Origin: Neocallimastix lanati (nom. inval.) | Taxonomy: Eukaryota > Neocallimastigomycota > Neocallimastigomycetes > Neocallimastigales > Neocallimastigaceae | DNA length: 64,000 bases | Assembly (NCBI GenBank): GCA_016946835.1 | Contig: JACVTC010000059.1 | Location: 30,001-94,000 of the forward strand | Reading direction: 5' to 3' | Part shown: positions 40,281-54,112 of the stretch, in pieces | How the letters are laid out: the number at the start of each line of letters is the position of its first letter | How positions within the stretch are numbered: position 1 is the first letter of the stretch | Made by a program: the position numbers and the translations under genes | Notes under the pieces: model-generated | Database searches by the model: none | Told to the model about the DNA's origin: nothing | What the model saw: only the letters and a program-made list of their open reading frames with translations

Positions 40281-41039
40281 TAAGAAAAAGAATGAAGATT
40301 AATATGAATTCATAAAGTATATTTAACCGAAAAAAAAAAATAAAAATAATAAAAAAAAAATACATATATATAATATATATTATATTAATATTGGAATGAA
40401 AATACATGAATATCGTTACTATCGATAATATCATATAATAAATAAAATATAAAAAAAAAAAAAAAAAATGAAAAAAAACAAAAAAATCTATAAAAATATA
40501 GAAAATATCAAATATTTCCGAATATATAATATAATATAATTATTTTTTCATCAAATAATATTATTTATTAAAACATAAAAATATAAAACATGTAAATAAA
40601 AAATAAATAAAATAAAAATAAAAAAAAAAAAAAATTATATTTATAAAATAATTATTATTTATTAAAAGTAATACATTAATAAAAGTTATATAGTATATAA
40701 ATGAATAAATAATATATATTATATAATTTTTTTTATTATAAAAATTATATAATATATATATTTATTCATTTATAAAGTAATTTATAGGAAAAAAGTTTTT
40801 TATAAATTTTAATTTGATTACTATGTAGATAATTAAAGATTTTATATATAAATAATTAAATAATTTATTAATATTTATTTTTTTTTTTAATTAAAATAAA
40901 CAAATAAAAAAAAAAAAAAAAAAAAAAAAATAAAACTATAATTTAAAATTTATTTATTAAATATTAAAATATTTTAGTTAAAGTCTAAGATTTTTTAAAA
41001 TACTGAGTAAGAATTTAAAAGGTGTAAAAATGATCAATT
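40281..41039. other. Intergenic downstream of the CotH gene
   Basis: A+T-rich, with several poly-A runs and TA-rich inverted stretches near 40700-40770. No gene seen. Confidence 0.5.
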
Positions 41040-41940
41040 AATTATTTAAATACCTACTTTTGTCACATTACTCATGGACTAAAGAATCAAGGACTTTGGA
41101 TAAGAAATTAAATGGTAAAAAATCAAGTGAAATAAAAAAGGTTTATTGGGAAAGAGATGTCTTCAAATTCTCAAAAGCTAAAAAAGCAATTATTTACAAG
41201 AATAATGATTTTGGATTTATTTCAGAAATAAAAGACTTAACATTTCAATATACTAAGTATCAATTGGGATTCTTTTGGATTTCTCGAATTAGGTTTGGTT
41301 TTAAATTTGACATTAGTATTTCCATTAAATGAAAAATAGTCTCAGAAGATTGCCCTAAATGTTGCCCATGTTGTGGTGTTAGTATAGCTAACTTTTCTCA
41401 CTGGATCTTTGCCTGTAAAGAATTGGAAAATTACAGAAATAAATCTTTATGAAGTTTGCAATGATAATTGAACAAAAATCCTTGAATGTTTCTTTAGATT
41501 CAGAAAAGGATTATGATAATAATATTTATTACTTTATATTGAGTGCTTTTCTTGGCAGGCGTTCAATATATGAAAAAATTAAACATATTGATGGGGAACA
41601 AAGACAATTAGTTGTCAATATTTTTAAACAAAGTTCAACTTCGTCGACTGTTCCGTATTTTGTGGAGATTGCAGAGTTTCTAACAAACGTAATACCATTA
41701 ATTTGTCGATCTTTTATTAAATTGATGATGAACTTGCATTTAGTTGAATCTACCATTGCTAAGAGCGTCGACCTCGAAATGATAAGGTATAAATTTTCAC
41801 CTCCATGTGAAAGGTCTGATACAGATTTGTTTGATAACACTAATACTGAAACTATTACTCCCAATAATGGACGTGGTGTTATCATCGATGAATGGGAAAA
41901 GTTAGAAACTATTGCTTCTAACGTACTTTTATAATTAAAT
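41040..41940 (+). pseudogene. LINE (non-LTR retrotransposon) 3'-end remnant
   Basis: The first part (41060-41332) reads like the thumb/C-terminal region of a LINE reverse transcriptase protein (KKVYWERDVFKFSKAKKAII, FQYTKYQLGFFWISRIRFGF). In the same frame after a TGA at 41330 comes a Cys/His knuckle (CPKCCPCCG...HWIFAC, about 41357-41414), the usual C-terminal feature of LINE ORF2. A separate frame stays open for 161 codons (41449-41934, MKFAMIIEQKSLNVSLDSEK). The 5' part with the RT and endonuclease domains is absent, as expected for 5' truncation; at least one stop and one frame change show it is dead. Confidence 0.6.
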
Positions 41941-43163
41941 AATATATAATATTTTATTTCATGTATTTTATTTTTTCTTCATAATTCATGTAATTTTATT
42001 ATTATTATAAATTAAATAAAGTTTTCTATAAGTCTAAATAAAAAAAAATTATTTAAATATTATATTTTATTTTTAATCTTAAATAATTATTCTTTATGTC
42101 TTTTTAATTATTTATTTTATTTTTTTATATATTTAAAATTATTATTAGTTTTATTTGTATTTTGAAAATTATAAAACATGTGATAAAATATTTTATTTTT
42201 TAAAGCTTTAATTTTAAATTTTAATGTATATTTATTATTATATATTTATATAATTTATTAATATTTTTTTTTTTTTAAAAAAAAATTTATTTTTAAATTT
42301 ATTTATTTATTTATTATAATTTTATTTATTTAAATTATATATATTATTTATTTGTTTTATTATTAATTAATTTATTTATTAATTTTTAAAAAAAAATTTA
42401 AGAAATGAAACTTTTTCGAAATACTCATTAATTATAAAGCTATATTAATTAATTATTATTTAAAACTATTATTATTGTTATTTATTTATTGATAATATTT
42501 AGATAATACTCAACTATTGAATAATGAAATATATCATCTAAATGAATATAAAAGTAATATAAAGAAAAAAAAAATTTATTAACATAAAAATAATTTAAAA
42601 TCATAGTAAAATTTTAAAGATTCTAGATACTTTATAATAAAAATTTAAGAAAAAGTATATATTAAACATTTAAAAATAAATTTCATAAAAATGTTATTTT
42701 TAAATACTTTTTTCTTTTTTTCTGCGACTTTATATATTTCAATTTATAAATCCAAAAAGTATTTTAATATATATAACTAAATAAATATATATCAATGAAA
42801 TTTTTAATTATAAATAGTTTTATATAAAGAATAAATATATTTTTGAATAAAAAAAAAGGTATTATTAAAAAAATATAATAATAATGATTATAATACTTAA
42901 TAATAATATTTAATAATAATATTTAATAATAATATTTAGTAATATTTAATAAGAATAATAAAAAATTTTTTAACAGATTTGTTTATACGTACTAAATTAG
43001 AGAATATAATAAAGTTGTAAAACACAATGAGGTTTTTCTAATAGTGATTTATTCAATTTATTCCATTTACAACCCTCAAAATTCTGGAGTTTGAAAGGTA
43101 GCCTATAAAATATTAAAATAAAAATATAAATATAGATTAAATTTTTTATATGATTATTCAAAA

Positions 43164-43194
<31 letters not shown>

Positions 43195-43225
43195 TAAATA
43201 AATATTAAAATTTAGCATAAAATAA

Positions 43226-43259
<34 letters not shown>

Positions 43260-43429
43260 AATAAAATATATATATGTAAATTAAATTTTTTATTTATTTT
43301 TAATATATGCTATTAAAATAACTAAAATAGTAATAAATAAATACACATATATAATTTTAATTCAGAATAATCAAAAAGAAGATTAATTCTAAATAGAAAT
43401 TCAATTATCAGATAGTTGTATTTTTTACA
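41941..43429. other. Intergenic, A+T-rich
   Basis: No gene supported. It contains (AAT)n near 43167-43195 and a T run of about 30 near 43230-43258. A short coding-like patch on the minus strand (about 43010-43110) is too short to name. Confidence 0.5.
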
Positions 43430-43640
43430 AAGATGATTTTAAATTTATACTATCTTATTTCTGTCATCTTATATATAGTTGTAATGAAATTGCTCATGCT
43501 ATAGATAATCTTGTTCATGAATTAGTTACTGTTTCGTATTTATGCTAGTGATAGTACTGACAGTGGCCTTATAATTTTACAAGAAGATGTTTCAACTAAA
43601 AGACTTATTAAAGCAACTTTCTATTACATACATAAATTAT
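43430..43640 (+). pseudogene. Decayed CotH fragment
   Basis: NEIAHAIDNLVHELVTVS, then in another frame DSGLIILQED and IKATFYY, matches GDIAHAIGNPAHESVAVR...GIGLYVLQEDCTSESFIKTAFF of the intact CotH gene 4 kb away (its 39120-39260). Frame changes and stops show it is not functional. It is followed by a three-copy tandem repeat. Confidence 0.8.
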
Positions 43641-43714
43641 TTATTTTAAATAGTATATTTTAATTAATTATGATATATTTAATACATTATAAAATAGAAT
43701 ATAATATAATATAT

Positions 43715-43935
43715 CAAATATAAAAAATTTATATATATAAAAAAAAATAATAAAGTAAAAATAAAAAGAGAAAAAAAGGAAAAATAAAAGATATTACATA
43801 CAATTTCAAATATAAAAAATTTATATATATATATAAAAAATAATAAAGTAAAAATAAAAAGAAAAAAAAAAAGGAAAAATAAAAGATATTACATATAATT
43901 TCAAATATAAAAAATTTATATATATAAAAAAAATG
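43715..43935. repeat. Tandem repeat, about 95-bp unit, nearly three copies
   Basis: Each copy holds AAAAAATTTATATATATA, then TAATAAAGTAAAAATAAAAA, then an A/G-rich block and AAAGATATTACATA. It starts just after the decayed CotH fragment. Confidence 0.85.
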
Positions 43936-43978
43936 AAATTGTGTAAAGTACAAATTTTATAGAATTTATTTTAGTATC

Positions 43979-44024
<46 letters not shown>

Positions 44025-44569
44025 TCTCTAATTCTTAGAAATTAAATAAAACCAATAAACAAAATATTATCATTTCATAAATATTTACTAGATTTATATT
44101 TCATTCTAGAAAAAGGTAGTAATATTTTGAAATGGATTAAATTTTATTTATAATTACTTTTTAAACTTTTTATATAAATATAATATTATTCTTTTATTGT
44201 TAATAATAATAATAATAATAATATAAAAATATTATTAGAAATTTTAAAAAACCATTTCAAATATAATTTACTTATATCATATATCTATAACAAAATAATA
44301 ATTATAATAAATATTTATATAATCATTTTTGTTTATTGGTTTCAAATAATTTCATTAATTAGAGTTTTAAAATAATTTTAAAAGTAAAAAAATTCACAGT
44401 TTCAAATATTTTTAAGAATTTATTTATTTATTTAATACAATTAATATAAATTGTACATATTTACTCATTTTATTAAATTATATTGTATATCTTTTTTTTT
44501 TTTTTTTTTTTAGAATAAATAAACTTTATTAGTATTAGAATTATAATAATAATTATTATTACTATTAAC

Positions 44570-44615
44570 CTTCATTTTTTTATATTTCATTTAATTAATA
44601 AATATATATGTAATT

Positions 44616-44659
<44 letters not shown>

Positions 44660-44770
44660 AATAAACTTATATATATTTAATCTTATTATCAATAATAAAA
44701 TAAAAAATAAAAAAAAACAAGTTTAATTACATATATATTTATTAATTAAATAAAATATAAAAAAATGAAG
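44570..44770. repeat. Long inverted repeat, about 52-bp arms
   Basis: Left arm 44570-44621 and right arm 44719-44770 are near-perfect reverse complements. The left arm starts CTTCATTTTTTTATATTTCA and ends ATATATATGTAATTAAACT. The spacer is about 97 bp and contains a T run of more than 35. No TA or longer flanking duplication or transposase is visible. Confidence 0.88.
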
Positions 44771-45383
44771 TTTAATTATATGTATTATATAACTATAAAT
44801 AAATATTAATATTTAATTGATATAAAAAGATAGTATTTTATCCATCTTTGAAATTAATTAATCCTAAATTAATTAATCCTAATACTATACTAGTATTTAT
44901 ACTAATACTAATACTAAAACTGATAATAATAATTATTATTATAATTCTAATACTAATAATAATAATATTGTTAATAGTAACAATAGTTACATGATCAATT
45001 AAATATAAATTTTATTTGATAAAAGAAAAAGTTTAATTATATATATAATTGCATATGTGTTTATTGAAATTGAAATAAAAGTTGGGAATTAGGTTCAATA
45101 ATCAATAATAATAACAAATAAAAAATATTATTTATTAAACTTCTTGATTTTAATAAATAGGATATTATTTAATTTGAATATTATTAATAGACAAAAGCAG
45201 TAAAAGGTATAGTGAATCCTATGTATTATATTAATATAAATAAATTGAACTATTAACTTTTTTTTTTAAATTTATATTATTTCAATATAAATACTTTGAT
45301 ATGTATATTTTTCATATAAAATATTTTATAAAAAATATATGGATATATAAATAGAAAGTTTATTTAATAATTAAATCATTAAT

Positions 45384-45424
<41 letters not shown>

Positions 45425-46951
45425 TTTAATATTTTTTGGTAATGAAAAAAAAAATTTTCAATTAATTTTATTGTGTAATAATTTATTTTACTGATTTAAC
45501 AGGGGTAAAAAAAAAATATTAAAATAAGAGAATTCATTAATATTCTTATTTTATACATAGATACATTTTAATAAAACATAATATCATATCAACTATTTAT
45601 ATACTATTTCTTTTAATTAAAATTTATTTGACATATTATAGAAATAAATTTTTTAATATGTATATTTTTGGAAGTTTTAAAGCTTAGGACTGTATAAAAG
45701 TTTTTGGTCACAAAAATTGAATTATGGATTATTTTTAAATTACTAAACAAATTTATAAATAAATAAATAAATAAATATAATAAATATAATAAATAAACAT
45801 TTGTTTATGAATCAATATAAATATATTTTATGATATATTGTACATAAATAATTTATCAGTATATGCTAAATATTTCTTATAATAATTAAACTTTCTAATA
45901 AAATATCTTTTAAAGTTAACCCAGATAATGGTTAATATTATTTCACATGGTTAATAGTAATAATATTATATAGATTTTTTAAAAAATTATCATCATTACT
46001 ATATAGGTATAACATTAACTGTATTGTTAATAATTATTTTTTAAGTATTTTGTAGAAAATTTCGATTTTTTTTTTAAATATGATAAACAATACATGAATA
46101 ATAAATAAATAAATAAATAAAATTTAGTTAACATTTTTTAACATTTTATATTTTTAATTATATATTTTCTTTTTAATATTTTTTATTTTTCTACTGTATT
46201 ATTATTTGTTCAACTTTTATAAGTTATTTTTTTTGGATTGTTTTTTTTTTTTCTATTTCAAAAAATATCATTTTTAATTTTTTTATTAAATTAAAACATT
46301 AAACTTTATTATTTATACTTTAATTCAAATAAATTAAAAATGAATAAAATATTAAAAATATTACAAAATAAAGTTTTTAATTAAAATTAATATTTATTTT
46401 TATTTTTTTTTTTTTTTTAAATAATCACAAAATCAAATCTTGGTTAACCAACTAGTTTTTGAATATTAATTATATATATTTATAGTCAGGAATTTATGGT
46501 CTATAATTATGTCAACTTTATTTATATATTTTATGATAATATGTTGTATTATTTATTCTAAATTAAATGATTTTTATATTAGTACATTGTGGCTTATACT
46601 TTATTTATATTACAAAAAATTTAAATATATTTGAAGCTTGTTTTTACATATTCTAACAATATATATTATTAATTTTGGAAATATTTTTTTATATTCTAAT
46701 ATAGATAGTATAAATTATTAAACATTATTTTATATCATATCTTTTTTTTTTTTTTTTTTTGAAAAATGATTTAAAAATCAAAGGAATAAAAAATATTTAT
46801 TTCATCTATTATTATAATGCTAATTGCTTAATCAAAACCTATTTATAATAATTATTAAAAAAAAATACGGTTAGCGGTCAAAAAAAAATTTTTTTTTTTC
46901 TTTATTATATAATGGAAGCGTTTTTTTATATTCTGTATGATTTAAAAATTA

Positions 46952-47766
46952 TTTTTAATATATATGGTGGAATACATATCAAAAAAAGAAATATTAAAAT
47001 TTAGTATTGCCAATTTTAATTCATACAATTTAATTTTTTTCTTCTAATTAATAAAATTATATATATTTAATCCTTTTAAAAATTTATATCATTTATTATT
47101 ATTATTATTAATATTATTATTATTATTAATATTATTATTATTATTAATATTATTATTATAATTACTTATTATCACTATTATTAATTGTTATTACTATTAC
47201 TATTATTATTATTCATTATTACTATTACTATTATTATTATTCATTATTATTATTATTATTATTATTCATTATTACTATTATTACTATTATTATTATTCAT
47301 TATTACTATTATTATTTTTATTATTTTTAATATATATGGTGGAATACATATCAAAAAAAGAAATATTAAAATTTAGTATTGCCAATTTTAATTCATACAA
47401 TTTAATTTTTTTCTTCTAATTAATAAAATTATATATATTTAATCCTTTTAAAAATTTATATCATTTATTATTATTATTATTAATATTATTATTATTATTA
47501 ATATTATTATTATTATTAATATTATTATTATTATTAATATTATTATTATTATTAATATTATTATTATTATTAATATTATTATTATAATTACTTATTATCA
47601 CTATTATTAATTGTTATTACTATTACTATTATTATTATTCATTATTACTATTACTATTATTATTATTCATTATTATTATTATTATTATTATTCATTATTA
47701 CTATTATTACTATTATTATTATTCATTATTACTATTATTATTTTTATTATTATTATTATTATTCAT
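46952..47766. repeat. Tandem duplication with a 372-bp period
   Basis: The segment from TATATGGTGGAATACATATC through a TTA-rich array is repeated directly: it starts at 46961 and again at 47333. The unique part (about 130 bp) is identical by eye, while the second copy's (TTA)n-type array is longer. This suggests a recent duplication followed by microsatellite growth. Confidence 0.92.
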
Positions 47767-50246
47767 TATTACTATTATTATTATTTATTATTATCATTAT
47801 TATTATTTATTAAAAAATCTTTTAAAGGTATACATTAATATAATATCATAAATTAAAATTATTATTAGTTAATGTTTTGTAACGACTATAAAACTATTTT
47901 TGATATTTAATAAATATTTAATTTAGCATGAATTTTCCAGGGTGAAATTAATAATTATATATATAATATTATATATTCATTCAAAATCAAGATATTTATT
48001 ACTATATTTATTTGATATAAATATTAAATAAAAATAAACATTTCATATAATTATTTGTACAACCATATCCATTATTATATAAAAAATATTTTATATCATT
48101 ATATTAAAAATTATATTAATTTTATGAAGTGCCATGCTTGTCATTAATATATTAAATATATTAATCAAAAAAATTAATATTAAATATTAATTACGATTAT
48201 TATTATTATTATTTTAAAAAAAAAATTTTTTTTATTTTTTTTGTTTTTAAATTTTTTTATTAATTTTTTTTCTTTATAATTACAGTATTTGGTTATTATT
48301 TTTGAGAGAAGCATAATTACAACAGAGCAAGAATTTTGTAACAATATTTATAGTTCAATCATATATTGACCTAATTTTTAAAATATATTGAATATATAAA
48401 TAATATCATTATTTTAATACTACAAATAATTATTACTTTATTTATTTATTATTTTTTTTTAAAAAAAAATATTTTTATTATATTTCATATATAAATTTAT
48501 TTCTTTCATATTAATTATTAAAAGAAGGTATTTGGTCATCATTTCTACAAGAGACAAAATTACAAACAAGGGTTTAACAGAGAAATATTTATTTAATAAA
48601 GGAAAAATATTTTATATTTAATTCGTTTTAACTTTTCGTAATATTATTTTTAAATTAATAAAATTTTATACTTCATATAAATAAAAAGCTGAAACTTACG
48701 TAAATAGAAATTATATTATGAAATATTAAGAAGAAATGGCTAAATAAAGCATTTATGTATAAAAAATTAATGAAACAAAAAAAAAAAAAATGAAGGGTTA
48801 ATAAAATTAAAATACTTCTATAATATTATTTTTATTAATTTTTTATAATTTTAAAAAAAAAAAACGTTTATCTATAATATTATTTCCATTAATTTTTTAT
48901 CATTTAAAAATAAAAAAAAAAACGTTTATTAAGTTATATCAAATAATTAATAATTTATTATTATTTAAAGTTTTATTATTATTAAAAAATAATAAAAAAT
49001 AAAAAAAGAATACAAAATTAATATTTTATTATTCAAAATAATATAAAATATTCATTAATGTATTTTTTTCAAAAAAAGATTAAAACTTTAATAATTAATA
49101 TAAAGATCTTAGCCTATTTTAATAATAGATTTGTAAATATAATAACACTTCTTTATAGAACATTGAATTAATTTTTAGATTTTTAGATTTTGAATTTATA
49201 TAAAAGTTCCAGTTCACAAATTAAATAATTTTTTATTATCTAATATAATATATTATTTATTAGAGTTCATAAATATTTAAATATAAAGATATTATATGAA
49301 CCATAGTATATAATAAATTGATTAAATAATAAAAATCCTTAGTAGATTAACTATAAAACTCTTAATAATTAAAATTTAATATAGTATTAAATATAATATT
49401 TTAAATAAATAGAAATTATTTATTTTTTTTTAATTATAACATATTGTTTTTATATGATATGTTTAATTTTATTTACTATTAAATTTGAACTTTTAAGTTA
49501 GTGGGTTAAAATAATAATTAATTTAATTTATTGAACCTATATAATATATTAATTTTATTAAATGTAAATGTTTTATATTTACTTATTTAAATTATTCTAT
49601 TTATTATTTATTATAAAATATATATTACTATGTATTTTTTTTTATTAAATATATATAAAATATATTAAATATTTAACAATATATTAGATATTAATTATTT
49701 AATATATTTAAAACCATGAAAATTTATTACAAAAATATTAATCAGTTTAAAAAAAAAAAAAGACTAAAATATATACATATGAACAAAATAAATATAATAT
49801 ATTAGAATATAGCCACTAATATATAAATTCTTTTAATGATTAATATCAACTATGATGTTCATAAATAAAGAAAATAAATAATAAATAATATATGTTAGTT
49901 TATAGTTAATATATTATAATATAAAAAGAAATATATTAAAATATATAATAGTTCTAATATAATTTATAATAAATTATAGAAGGAAAAGTTTAATAAATAA
50001 TATTTTGAGATTTAATAAAAAAAAAATATGAAATAATAAATAGAATAGAATTTATTCCAGTTTTTTTTTTTTTTTTTTTTTTGAAAAAAAAATTAAAAAT
50101 TATATATAAAAGGTAAGTTAATATATCATTTTTTTTAAGAAATATATATAAAATATATTTAAAATTTATTGTATTTTATACTAAGTTATTTTTTATTTTA
50201 TTTTTTCTTTTATTTGATGATTATTAAAATCAAATATTCCTTTTAG

Positions 50247-50283
<37 letters not shown>

Positions 50284-51109
50284 AAAAAAGAAAAGAAAAA
50301 GAAAGACTTTTATAATATCAAATTAAAGCTTTCTTTTCTTTCTTTGATTCAAAAATTTTACAGTCGTATTAATAATATTTTTTAATTAATGTCAAAATAA
50401 ATAACCAATATTATATATTACATATTGTAAAATATTTTTAAACAATAAAAAAAAAAGAAAAAAACAATTATAATAAATAAATGAAAAATAAAATAAAAAA
50501 AAAAAAAAAAAAAAAAAAGAGCAGAACGAAAATAATTTAAAAATATAATAAAAACAATATAAAAATATACTAAAATAAACTAAAAATTAAACTAAAAATA
50601 AACTAAAAATAATATAAAAATAATATAAAAATAATAATAAAAAAAAAACATATAATAAAATAAATTATCAAAATATAAAAAATTCGAATATACAAATATT
50701 AACAGTAATTTTTATATATATATAATAAACATAAAAAAAATAAAAATAAAAATAAAAATTAAAAAATTTAGTATATAATATTTTATAGTATAGAATATAG
50801 TATTACAATATATTAAATATAATAATAAATCAAATAAATCAGGCGTAGATATATAATTTAAATGTTAATTATATATCATTAAAATTTATTATATCATACA
50901 CAATTTTCAAAAATTATTTATGAAATTATATACAATTTAGAATTAATATTTTTTTAAAAATATATTTATATCATCTTAAATAGAATTTGGTAAAAAATAT
51001 ATTTATTATAATATATAATATAAAATTAATTTATAATTGAAAAAAAAAAAATTAATTAAAAACATTTCAAAAATTATTATATTTCAATTGCTAATAGAAT
51101 TATAGAAAA

Positions 51110-52597
51110 ATGTCAACTTTTACATATAAAAAGGTTTCATATTTAAATGATCCTTATCAACAATATTTAATGAATAAAGGAAAAAATGAAGCAGCAAAAT
51201 CAAATGACAAATATTTAAATCCAAATGCTGTGACAAAATCAACCAAAAAGGAAAATAGAACAACTAGACTATTATTAGATGTAAATGAATTTGGAATCTT
51301 CAGCAATATTGATAGTACCGATAGAAATATTCCAAATAAAAGTAGTAGTACAGGCAACAAAGGAAATCATTTACATAATCAAAATAATACAACATCAATT
51401 AGTAATATATCATTAGTACCACCATCATCTACTTCATTTTCAATGCAGGATGAATTTTCAGATACCATGAAGTCAAACAATCGTTCAAGTTTCATGAATC
51501 CACTTATGGATATGAAATTTGATGTAGGAGGCTTATTTGATGATGGAGATAAGGATGGAGAAGATATTTTTGGAGATATAATGTCAAAATTTGATAGTAT
51601 GGATTCTAATAATGACACATTAAATGATCTTCAAAATCAAAAAAGATTAAATCGAAATACAATAAAAATGGAACATTCAAGAAATGGAAGTAATGATACT
51701 ATAAAAGCTAGTAATTCAATTAAGGCTAGCGGTACAATAAAGGCAAGGGGAACAATTAAAGCTAGTGATTCCGTAAATGGTAGTGGAACAATAAAATCAA
51801 GTGGAACAATAAAATCAAGTGGAACAATAAAACTTGGTCACGATAAACATGATAGTCAGGATACCATTAAAATTAGAGATAATAATATTAAAAAGGTTGA
51901 TTCATTTGATAATCAGTTAATTCAAAATTTAAATGACAAACCAGCTATTGTGGTTGATAAAACTTTTTTAAGTGATAATAATGATGAAGATGATGTTGAT
52001 AATGAATCAAATAAGGGTTTTGATCCAAATATATATAAGGAAGATGAAAAATATGATTTTGCTGATTCAGATGATTGGGATAGTCCATGGAGAAGTAATA
52101 ACAATAAAAGTTCACCAAGTTCTATGAAATCTTCTCAATCAAAATTATCAGCATTCTCAAGCTTTACAATTAAATCTTCTAAAAAAATAGGTAAATTAAC
52201 TAAAAATATTTACAAGAAATTTATGAAACAAAAGGAAACTCCACATTATCCAGTATCACCTCTTGATATACCCGAAAGTTATAATGAGAAAGAAAGAGCA
52301 TTTGAAGAAATGATTTTAAGGGATGATACTATTTCTTTATCATTATCTAATCCAAATGGTTCATTAACTTCCACTTTTGCTGATAAAACTTTCCCATTAA
52401 CAGAAAATGTTAATGGTAACCAAAATGACAATAGTATTGAAGTAGAAAATGAATATGCTAATAAATCATTTGTTTCTACAGCTAGTAGCGAAGATAGTGA
52501 TACTTATTCAGTAAAAAGAAGACATAGAAAAGGTATTAATTTTGAGGAAGCATTAAAAGAAGGAAATGGTTTTCGTGTATCTTTAGCCAATATGTAA
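51110..52597 (+). CDS. Hypothetical protein with SGTIK repeats, 495 aa
   Basis: Single open frame, no intron, ATG in an A-rich context (GAAAAATG) with no earlier in-frame ATG nearby. The base composition is plainly coding and non-repetitive for most of its length, unlike shadow ORFs. The protein is hydrophilic, rich in Ser, Asn, Asp and Lys, with no signal peptide or membrane segment. Residues about 196-243 contain six or seven copies of a five-to-six-residue unit (SGTIK followed by S or A). Acidic stretches surround it (DNNDEDDVDNES). A lysine-rich patch (SSKKIGKLTKNIYKKFMK, about 358-375) and a basic C-terminus (VKRRHRKG) follow. I do not recognise the family. Its composition suggests a disordered cytosolic or nuclear protein, possibly phosphorylated on the Thr/Ser of the repeats; that is speculation. 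Confidence 0.75.
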   Translation: MSTFTYKKVSYLNDPYQQYLMNKGKNEAAKSNDKYLNPNAVTKSTKKENRTTRLLLDVNEFGIFSNIDSTDRNIPNKSSSTGNKGNHLHNQNNTTSISNISLVPPSSTSFSMQDEFSDTMKSNNRSSFMNPLMDMKFDVGGLFDDGDKDGEDIFGDIMSKFDSMDSNNDTLNDLQNQKRLNRNTIKMEHSRNGSNDTIKASNSIKASGTIKARGTIKASDSVNGSGTIKSSGTIKSSGTIKLGHDKHDSQDTIKIRDNNIKKVDSFDNQLIQNLNDKPAIVVDKTFLSDNNDEDDVDNESNKGFDPNIYKEDEKYDFADSDDWDSPWRSNNNKSSPSSMKSSQSKLSAFSSFTIKSSKKIGKLTKNIYKKFMKQKETPHYPVSPLDIPESYNEKERAFEEMILRDDTISLSLSNPNGSLTSTFADKTFPLTENVNGNQNDNSIEVENEYANKSFVSTASSEDSDTYSVKRRHRKGINFEEALKEGNGFRVSLANM

Positions 52598-53157
52598 AAA
52601 ATAGAAAGAAAAAAAAAATATATATATATATATATATAAAGAATATAAATAAAATAATTATCATTAATTCAGTAGTTTTTTTCTTGTCACTTCATTTGTT
52701 AATGTATCATAAATTATATATATAAAAATAAGGAAGAAAAAAAATTTTAGTTTTTTTCTTTACTTTTTTTTATTATACTAATTTTTATATATTATTTTTT
52801 ATTTTTTAAAAGGAAAAATAAAATATATAATATTAATGTTTTATTGATTTTTGTGTGTTTATTTTATATAATTAATTTAATAAGAATTAATTAAAGTAAT
52901 ATAAACAATCATAAACATTAATTTGTATATTTTTTTTTTTTTTTATTTTTTTTTTAGAAAATATAATAATAATAATAATAATAATAAATAACAACAAAAA
53001 AAAAAAATAATTACAAAATGGAAAATTAATATATATATAATATACAAATGAGCAAATATAAAAATATCAAACATATATTATAAAATATTAAATTTAAACA
53101 TTATATATATATTTATCGATTAATAATTCCAAACAAAATTATATTTCAATAATAATC

Positions 53158-53206
<49 letters not shown>

Positions 53207-53854
53207 AACAGTAGTAATAATAATAAAAAAAAAAAAAAAAAAAAAAAAACACAAACAAAAATCAACGAATTATTAACAAATTTTTATCAACAAAATACAA
53301 ATTAAAATAATAAATAAATATATATATATAATATATATTCAACAAATTAAAATTATAAAAATATAATTATTATTTTATATAATACTCTTTATTATATAAA
53401 CAAATTATTTTATATTATTTAAAATACATTGCAGTATAGAGGGAAAGTTTATAAATATTATTTAAAGAATATACAAATTTCTTTCAAATAATGATTTATA
53501 TATTTTTTTTTTTATTTAATAGAAAACATTATAAGAAAATGTTATTATTATTGTTATTATTATTAATAAAGTAATTCCAAAATTTTGAAAATATTTAAAA
53601 GTAAATATTTAAAAATTAATGATAATGTAAAACCAAAATAGATAAAGTAAAAAAATAAAAAATATTTTTTAACAATTTGAATTGTTATTTTATTTTTTTG
53701 ATTTAAATATTTTCTTTATATTTATATAATAAAAATTTAAAAAAAAAATTAAAATATATTAACAAAATAATAAAAAAATAATAATAAAAAATATAAAAAT
53801 AAAAAATAATATAATAAAAATAATTAAAATTTTTAATATATATATAATTATTCA

Positions 53855-53893
<39 letters not shown>

Positions 53894-54112
53894 TATTTTT
53901 ATTAATATTTTTTATTGATATAATATTCAATAGTACTATATAATAAAATGTCAATAATAATGTATTCTAGATGGAGATTGTATGTTAAAATTTATTTATT
54001 TAATTATTTATTTAATATAAAATTTTATAATAAATAAATAAATAAATAAATAAATAAATAGTAATAAAGACATGCCAAAAGTAAGTTTTTAAAATAATGA
54101 AAAATACTATTT
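52598..54112. other. Intergenic, A+T-rich
   Basis: Two long A runs (about 53159-53204 and 53226-53249) and TA tracts (for example 53862-53884). No gene supported. Confidence 0.55.

Larger units (their letters stand above)
43641..51109. other. Gene desert of about 7.5 kb
   Basis: No convincing gene on either strand. Structures found: a triple repeat (43715-43935), an inverted repeat (44570-44770) and a 372-bp-period tandem duplication (46952-47766). There are also long homopolymers (T runs near 44480-44511 and 44621-44658, A runs near 45392-45421, 50250-50281 and 50501-50518). The last kilobase is the 5' region of the next gene. Confidence 0.6.

Noticed and set aside
42997-43218. Minus-strand ORF with LQNFEGCKWNKLNKSLLEKP
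   Set aside because: About 35 coding-like residues only, the rest low complexity; no family or exon partners found.
43729-43953. 74-codon minus-strand ORF
   Set aside because: Entirely within the 95-bp tandem repeat; Phe/Tyr/Leu-only composition.
48285-48580. Two related segments (GTATTTGGTTATTATTTTTG and GTATTTGGTCATCATTTCTA) that look coding
   Set aside because: Too short and diverged; no consistent frame or family.
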